Notes under the pieces: model-generated
Told to the model about the DNA's origin: nothing
The model's database searches: none
Seen by the model: the letters and a program-made list of their open reading frames with translations, nothing else
In this document: positions 5,547 through 9,413 of the stretch, piece after piece
Position numbering within the stretch: position 1 is the first letter of the stretch
Layout: each line of letters opens with the position of its first letter
Assembly: GCA_903932705.1 (NCBI GenBank)
Contig: CAIZHC010000077.1
Span: 1 to 9,413, forward strand
DNA from: an uncultured Actinomycetes bacterium
Lineage (GTDB): Bacteria > Actinomycetota > Actinomycetes > Nanopelagicales > Nanopelagicaceae
Direction of reading: 5' to 3'
Length of the DNA stretch: 9,413 bases
Program-made: the position numbers and the translations under genes

Positions 5547-6677
5547 TTAGCGAGCGTAAACAGCGAAGAAATCACGACTGCTCGGACTCAAGTAACGAGT
5601 CGCGGGGCGATCAAATGCAACAAGTTTATGTGGGTACTCCTGAACGCCTGCATTTGTAACGGGATACCACATATATGAAATCCAAGCAGGGTTGATATCA
5701 AGTTCCATCGCACGAACTGCCCCAGCTGTCTTCAAGAGATCTGCAAGGCTTTGAACTGAGAGTGAATTACCCGCAACGTAAATTACGTTTCCATTTGCAT
5801 CTACGCCAATTCCAGAGCGCCAGACGAAGTGTGCGTTCTTGACTGTGAATCCCCAATTTACAAGGACGCTCTTGTTGAGATCTGGAGTGACCACGCCATT
5901 ATCGATGAGAAGACTCAAATTCTGACGTGCTGTAACTACAGTGGAATCCATAGTTACTTCATCGCCCCACGTGCCGATGTCTAGAGTGCCATCAGAGTGA
6001 ATAACGAGAGTTGCCTTGTGATCCACCAACGGTTTGATGGTTACGCCATTCTGGTAGTAACCACCGAGTGAATCTTTTATCTTGAAAGCACTGTTAAATG
6101 TTGCGGCTAAGCCCTGAAGTTCTTCTCCCTTGAGGACATCAGTGGAACCGATCTCTTTGAGTTTGCCTGGCTCTGAAAAACCTGGATGTTGTACAAACTT
6201 AAGTAGCGAACTCTGCATAATCGCAATTCCCGCAAGATAAGAGGTGTGGTCTTGATCAGGGCGTAGATATCCAACTTGAATCGCTGGTTGACCATTTACT
6301 TTAAAGACAGTCTTGAGATTTCCTTCTCCGGGTAGTGCCGGAGTAACGAGAGATGGAATCATCTCTGCATAGTGCGTGGCTTCTTGTGCCAACAACTGCT
6401 TTGCTCCGGCATCCAGAGTTCCGCCAACCTTTGGCTTGCTAACGCTGTATTGGGCATTCTCCAGCGCCGTAACTACAAAACCTAAATAGTGATTGCGACC
6501 CCACTCGGCTAAGCGAGCTGAGAGCGGATCTGTACCAGGTGCCAGAAGAGCAGTACTTACCGACCAAAACACAACCACGAGAAAAAGAGATGGGACTGCA
6601 ATTAGTGTCTTCTTTAACTTGCTTGCGCTCTTGATCCAATGCGCAAAGGCAGCAGGACGTCGTCGTACCCAATTCAT
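5547..6677 (-). CDS. Membrane-anchored phosphodiester glycosidase-like protein (NAGPA/DUF2233-type)
   Basis: Probably an extracytoplasmic protein of the phosphodiester glycosidase family, whose best-known member removes GlcNAc from phosphodiester-linked sugars. Of 376 residues, 1-22 are basic and 23-45 form one hydrophobic segment (LIAVPSLFLVVVFWSVSTALL), giving an inside-N signal anchor. Family-like stretches follow: ATFNSAFK (192-199), GGYYQNG (205-211), DGTLDIGTWG (229-238), WRSGIGVDANGNVIYVAG (286-303) and AMELDINPAW (323-332). The last stands where relatives usually have a Leu-Asp-Gly-Gly type motif, so it is a divergent member and activity is unproven. It lies 16 bases after dprE2 and may be cotranscribed. 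It also has a TATTAT element six bases before its ATG and no proper ribosome binding site, suggesting an extra leaderless promoter. Role in arabinan or envelope metabolism is inferred from position only. Confidence 0.72.
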   Translation of the reverse strand: MNWVRRRPAAFAHWIKSASKLKKTLIAVPSLFLVVVFWSVSTALLAPGTDPLSARLAEWGRNHYLGFVVTALENAQYSVSKPKVGGTLDAGAKQLLAQEATHYAEMIPSLVTPALPGEGNLKTVFKVNGQPAIQVGYLRPDQDHTSYLAGIAIMQSSLLKFVQHPGFSEPGKLKEIGSTDVLKGEELQGLAATFNSAFKIKDSLGGYYQNGVTIKPLVDHKATLVIHSDGTLDIGTWGDEVTMDSTVVTARQNLSLLIDNGVVTPDLNKSVLVNWGFTVKNAHFVWRSGIGVDANGNVIYVAGNSLSVQSLADLLKTAGAVRAMELDINPAWISYMWYPVTNAGVQEYPHKLVAFDRPATRYLSPSSRDFFAVYAR

Positions 6678-6689
6678 GAGGTGATAATA
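6678..6689 (-). promoter_or_regulatory. Possible internal leaderless promoter -10 of the glycosidase-like gene
   Basis: Minus strand TATTAT (6689-6684) is followed by six bases and the ATG at 6677. It lies in the 16-base gap after dprE2. A weak AAAGG upstream is too far from the ATG to be a convincing ribosome binding site. No clear -35 is seen within the end of dprE2. Confidence 0.4.
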
Positions 6690-6693
6690 CCTT

Positions 6694-7395
6694 TTAGCGT
6701 GAGGAGATTTTACGGAAAATCATTGGCGGCAATGATTTGAATACGAAAGCAACATATTTCAATAGTGATGGAGCCCACGTTACTAATCTTCGTGAAGTTA
6801 GTGCTCTCACACCATAAGAACCACACTCTTGAACCGTGATTGCAAATGGAGCGTTATCCATTCCAGCGGTCATCTTGCTCCGCACAAAACCTGGTCGCAA
6901 AATCTTAAGGGAAACGCCAGTTCCATCGAGCGCTAAAGCTAATCCGCGTGCGTAGAAATCTAATCCTGCTTTAGTTGATCCATACCTAAAGTTATCTGGG
7001 CGTGGACGAACTTGAGCGAATGAACTTATGGCGAGTATTTGTCCGTGAGCTTGCTTCTTCATGCGCTCTGCAATTAATTCAAGCAAATGTACAGTTCCAA
7101 CATAATTAACTTCCATCGCAGCAACTAAATTGTCGGCCATACTCAACTCTGTATTATTTCCCAGCAACCCCACAGCAATCACAACAAGATCAACATCACC
7201 CTCATCAAAGAGTCGTGCAACTACTCGCTCGCGTCCTGCTTTATCGGTGACATCCAGTGCATATTCACCGATTCGGTCTACCAAGATGACTTGGCGAGAT
7301 TTATTCTCGGGCAACTGCGTCACGATAGCCATCCCGATTTCACTACTTCCACCGATAAGGGCGATCCGACCAGGATTCTTAAATCCATTTAACAT
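6694..7395 (-). CDS. dprE2: Decaprenylphospho-beta-D-erythro-pentofuranosid-2-ulose 2-reductase
   Basis: Short-chain dehydrogenase that reduces the 2-keto intermediate made by DprE1 to decaprenyl-phosphoryl-arabinose, using NAD(P)H. Visible in 233 residues are the nucleotide-binding loop GGSSEIG (15-21), LDVTD (47-51), Asn97 in MEVNYVG, catalytic Ser124/125 in ISSFAQVRPRPDNFRYGSTKAGLD (Tyr138, Lys142 of YxxxK), and LRPGFVRSKM (166-175). The SSxAxVRxRxxNFxYGSTKAGLD block is distinctive of mycobacterial DprE2 rather than generic SDRs. A C-terminal hydrophobic stretch (LLKYVAFVFKSLPPMIF) suggests membrane association. The ATG at 7395-7393 lies within dprE1, overlapping it by seven bases, with AGGAGG eight bases upstream. 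Order and overlap with dprE1 confirm the assignment. Confidence 0.93.
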   Translation of the reverse strand: MLNGFKNPGRIALIGGSSEIGMAIVTQLPENKSRQVILVDRIGEYALDVTDKAGRERVVARLFDEGDVDLVVIAVGLLGNNTELSMADNLVAAMEVNYVGTVHLLELIAERMKKQAHGQILAISSFAQVRPRPDNFRYGSTKAGLDFYARGLALALDGTGVSLKILRPGFVRSKMTAGMDNAPFAITVQECGSYGVRALTSRRLVTWAPSLLKYVAFVFKSLPPMIFRKISSR

Positions 7396-8705
7396 AAGTG
7401 CAGCCTCCTGGCTTGATCAGATTGCCATAATCCTGTGGGATCCATCGTACGGCGTATCTCACGCCACTTATTTAGCTCCGGATACATTGCAGGAATCAGT
7501 GATGGACTTACCCGAGAATCCTTAATCAGATAGATGCGTCCTCCGGCAGCGACGAGTTCCTCATCAAATTCTTGAAGGAACTTTTCAAGTCCAGGTACCT
7601 TCGTTGAATAATCAAGAGTGAGCGTCCAACCCCTACGCGGAAAACTCATCGGTGCCTGAGATTGTTCTCCGAACTTCTTAAGCACTCCTAAGAAGGATGC
7701 AGCCTTGAGAGAGCGCAACCCGGCAAAGAGGCGCTCAAAGATCTCTTCTTTTCCGATATCTATGACAAATTGGTACTGCAAAAATCCATCGCGACCATAG
7801 ATGTTGTTCCATTCATTAATGCCATCTAATGGATGCATGTACTTACCGAGGGCAACCGGGCCATTCTTGAGCGGCTTTCTAAACCAGATCTCATTGAAGG
7901 CTCGAACTGAGAGCGGTGTAATGAAATTCTTTCCAGCAATGGAGGGAAGCTTCGGGCCAGCTGAATTCGAATCCTTAGACTTAACTGAAGTGGCGCCATA
8001 ATTTCCAAGGCTCACCACTCCCCTGCCTCGGTAGTCTCCAGATAAATCAATCCATGCGACTGTATGTTCAAAGTCTGCATCTGCGCCGCCAAGAACATCA
8101 ATCATCTCCGCCAAATTCTTTACTCGGCGTTCAGTGACATCTGCAGAATTCGATTTTACGCTTTTGAGCTGCAGCTCTACTTCAAGTACTGCTCCAGTGA
8201 GTCCAAGTCCACCGACAGTTGCCCAGAACTCTGCATCTTCAGGCGTGTAATCAGCGATCGCTCCAGATGCGAGCAACAATTTGATCCGACGCACACATGC
8301 AGAGAATGTTCCCGTTCTGTGGTGTGACTTGCCGTGAATATCTGCTGCGATGGCGCCACCCATGGTTACAAAACCAGTTCCAGGAACAACGGGGGGAAAT
8401 AAAGAATGCATGAGTGCAGCCCGCTCAAGTTGAGTGATAGTGACTCCAGCGCCTACAACCGCCACGCCCGTTGATGCATCGATTGAAATTGTATTGAGGG
8501 CTGAAAGGTCGATGAGGGTTCCACCCGAGTTGAGTGCTGAATCTCCGTAACTTCTATGTAAACCAATCGGCAAGAAACCGCGACCACGCCCTGCTTTCGT
8601 GAGCAATCCCTGCAACTCATCTATGGATGAGAGAGCGACGCGCTCACTTCTAGATTGGAAGTTCTTACCCCAACCTGAGAACTCTGAGGAACTAGTTGTT
8701 GACAT
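7389..8705 (-). CDS. dprE1: Decaprenylphosphoryl-beta-D-ribose 2'-oxidase
   Basis: FAD flavoprotein oxidising C2 of decaprenyl-phosphoryl-ribose, the first half of its epimerisation to arabinose. The 438 residues compare with 461 in M. tuberculosis. The FAD domain shows LHRSYGDSALNSGG (49-62), VVPGTGFVTMGGAIAADIHGKSHHRTG (106-132; His124 corresponds to the flavin-linked His132) and a VGGLGLTGAVLEVEL segment. The substrate domain has DGFLQYQFV (306-314), RGWTLTLDY (358-366), LIKDSR (393-398; Lys395 corresponds to Lys418) and WQSDQARRL at the end. At the Cys387 position, the target of covalent benzothiazinones, this protein has Thr363. The ATG at 8705 overlaps the end of ubiA by 14 bases and lacks a Shine-Dalgarno site, implying coupling. 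Confidence 0.94.
   Translation of the reverse strand: MSTTSSSEFSGWGKNFQSRSERVALSSIDELQGLLTKAGRGRGFLPIGLHRSYGDSALNSGGTLIDLSALNTISIDASTGVAVVGAGVTITQLERAALMHSLFPPVVPGTGFVTMGGAIAADIHGKSHHRTGTFSACVRRIKLLLASGAIADYTPEDAEFWATVGGLGLTGAVLEVELQLKSVKSNSADVTERRVKNLAEMIDVLGGADADFEHTVAWIDLSGDYRGRGVVSLGNYGATSVKSKDSNSAGPKLPSIAGKNFITPLSVRAFNEIWFRKPLKNGPVALGKYMHPLDGINEWNNIYGRDGFLQYQFVIDIGKEEIFERLFAGLRSLKAASFLGVLKKFGEQSQAPMSFPRRGWTLTLDYSTKVPGLEKFLQEFDEELVAAGGRIYLIKDSRVSPSLIPAMYPELNKWREIRRTMDPTGLWQSDQARRLHLC
7404..7409 (-). promoter_or_regulatory. Shine-Dalgarno site of dprE2 inside dprE1
   Basis: Minus strand AGGAGG lies eight bases before the dprE2 ATG (7395) and within the last codons of dprE1. It fixes the dprE2 start even though the genes overlap by seven bases. 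Confidence 0.8.
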
Positions 8706-9413
8706 AGACCGAGAGGACTAATAGCAAAGCGGTGACTGCGCCGGAACCAAGGAAATACCAATCTCCATACATAACTTCTTCCGGAGATTCACCGCTATCT
8801 TTTTCAACCGCCAATATATATCGCAGTAAGGCGAAGGTCACCGTGATGACGGAAATCTCTGCATAGGAATTATTACCAGAGAGAGAAAATGCCCAGAGAC
8901 TATAGGCGGTGAGAGTTATGCCAATCGCAACAGTCAAAACTAATTGCAGGAACTCTTGTGTGTACTCCTCAACGACGGGACGAACGGTAATCGCCGCTTG
9001 ATTGCGCTTTTCAGCTATCCGCTTCGCTGTCACGATCACAAGTGGGCCAAATGTGGCAACTACTAGGAACCAACTCGAGCTAGGAGTATGGGTTGCCGTG
9101 GCTCCCCCAATGGCGCGAAGAGCAAAGCCGAAGGAGACAATCAAGAGTTCGACAATTGGCTCATGCTTAAGTCCGTAGGAATAGAGCAATGTGAGAAGAA
9201 CGTAAATTCCGAGTGTCAATTTAAATTGATTGGGCAGCAGGAGCGCGAAGGTAAGAGAGGCGATGGCGCAAGCCAATGCAATGACTAATGCAGATGTCTT
9301 ATCAATTGCTCCAGAAGCGATTGGTCGATGTGACTTCTTAGGATTGGTTCGATCGCGCTCAATGTCACGCAGATCATTTATGACATAGTTGAAACTCGCT
9401 GCAAATGAGAATG
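8692..9413 (-). CDS. ubiA: Decaprenyl-phosphate phosphoribosyltransferase (UbiA family), 5' end outside window
   Basis: Integral-membrane prenyltransferase-fold enzyme that transfers phosphoribose from PRPP to decaprenyl phosphate, the committed step of the DPA pathway. The frame is open to the window edge; 239 residues are visible and about 60 N-terminal ones are probably missing. The Mg-binding motif NDLRDIERDR (visible residues 12-21) and the following NPKKSHRPIASG are diagnostic of the phosphoribosyltransferase subgroup. Further on are YSYGLKHEPIVELLIVSFGFALRAIGG and a KRIAEK segment matching the second conserved loop. About seven hydrophobic helices can be counted. A TTG at 9276 inside the frame is not a real start, because the signature lies upstream of it. 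The stop TAG (8694-8692) lies within dprE1, consistent with one operon. Confidence 0.92.
   Translation of the reverse strand, partial: FSFAASFNYVINDLRDIERDRTNPKKSHRPIASGAIDKTSALVIALACAIASLTFALLLPNQFKLTLGIYVLLTLLYSYGLKHEPIVELLIVSFGFALRAIGGATATHTPSSSWFLVVATFGPLVIVTAKRIAEKRNQAAITVRPVVEEYTQEFLQLVLTVAIGITLTAYSLWAFSLSGNNSYAEISVITVTFALLRYILAVEKDSGESPEEVMYGDWYFLGSGAVTALLLVLSVYVNN

Noticed and set aside
5538..5570. Bidirectional terminator between the convergent regulator and glycosidase-like genes
   Set aside because: Only six bases separate the stops, and I could not find a stable stem with a T-run on either strand.
9276..9276. TTG start for a 194-residue membrane protein
   Set aside because: The frame stays open upstream to the window edge and contains the essential NDxxDxxxD motif, so the gene is longer and merely cut by the window.
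1..9413. Mobile element, CRISPR array, phage or defence system, tRNA or rRNA
   Set aside because: Nearly every base lies in recognisable core-metabolism or envelope genes; no transposase, terminal repeats, spaced repeats or RNA-gene signatures were seen.

Overview
The window comes from an actinobacterium of only moderate GC (roughly half G+C by eye). Two things point that way. The gene order IclR-type regulator / leuC / leuD / HU / acyltransferase / gpsA / ddl matches the ndgR-leuCD-hupS-gpsA-ddl neighbourhood of Streptomyces and relatives. The HU protein also carries the long Lys/Ala/Pro tail typical of actinobacterial HU. The modest GC, very tight packing and leaderless-looking starts would suit a streamlined freshwater lineage such as the Nanopelagicales (acI), but that placement is inference.

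Layout, on the minus strand unless stated. (1) 1-1967 is a three-gene run, plsC -> gpsA -> ddl (ddl truncated by the window edge), with successive genes joined by one-base TAATG stop/start overlaps. It makes phospholipid precursors and starts peptidoglycan precursor synthesis. (2) 1998-2741 holds the HU gene with its own ribosome binding site and a strong terminator. A 181-bp upstream region contains the leuD terminator, phased A/T tracts and a small palindrome. (3) 2742-4749 is leuCD, the isopropylmalate isomerase of leucine biosynthesis. (4) 4821-5540 (+ strand) is an NdgR/LtbR-like IclR regulator, divergent from leuC across a 71-bp spacer with a perfect 9-bp inverted repeat, very probably the operator. 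(5) 5547-9413 is a four-gene minus-strand run: ubiA (5' end outside the window) -> dprE1 -> dprE2 -> a membrane-anchored phosphodiester-glycosidase-like protein. The first three form the decaprenyl-phosphoryl-arabinose (DPA) module, known best from mycobacterial arabinogalactan synthesis.

The DPA genes would act in sequence. UbiA attaches phosphoribose to polyprenyl phosphate, and DprE1 with DprE2 then epimerise the ribose unit to arabinose at C2. A separate phosphatase step is not visible here. The fourth gene encodes an anchored protein of unknown substrate, placed where it could act on cell-envelope glycans or glycosyl phosphodiesters.

I see no mobile element, CRISPR array, tRNA or rRNA, and no gene-free stretch longer than 300 bases. 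I found no clearly new system. The points most worth checking are a threonine at the benzothiazinone-target cysteine position of DprE1, the glycosidase-like partner of the DPA genes, the compact divergent leuC/regulator promoter, and a recurring leaderless start architecture.
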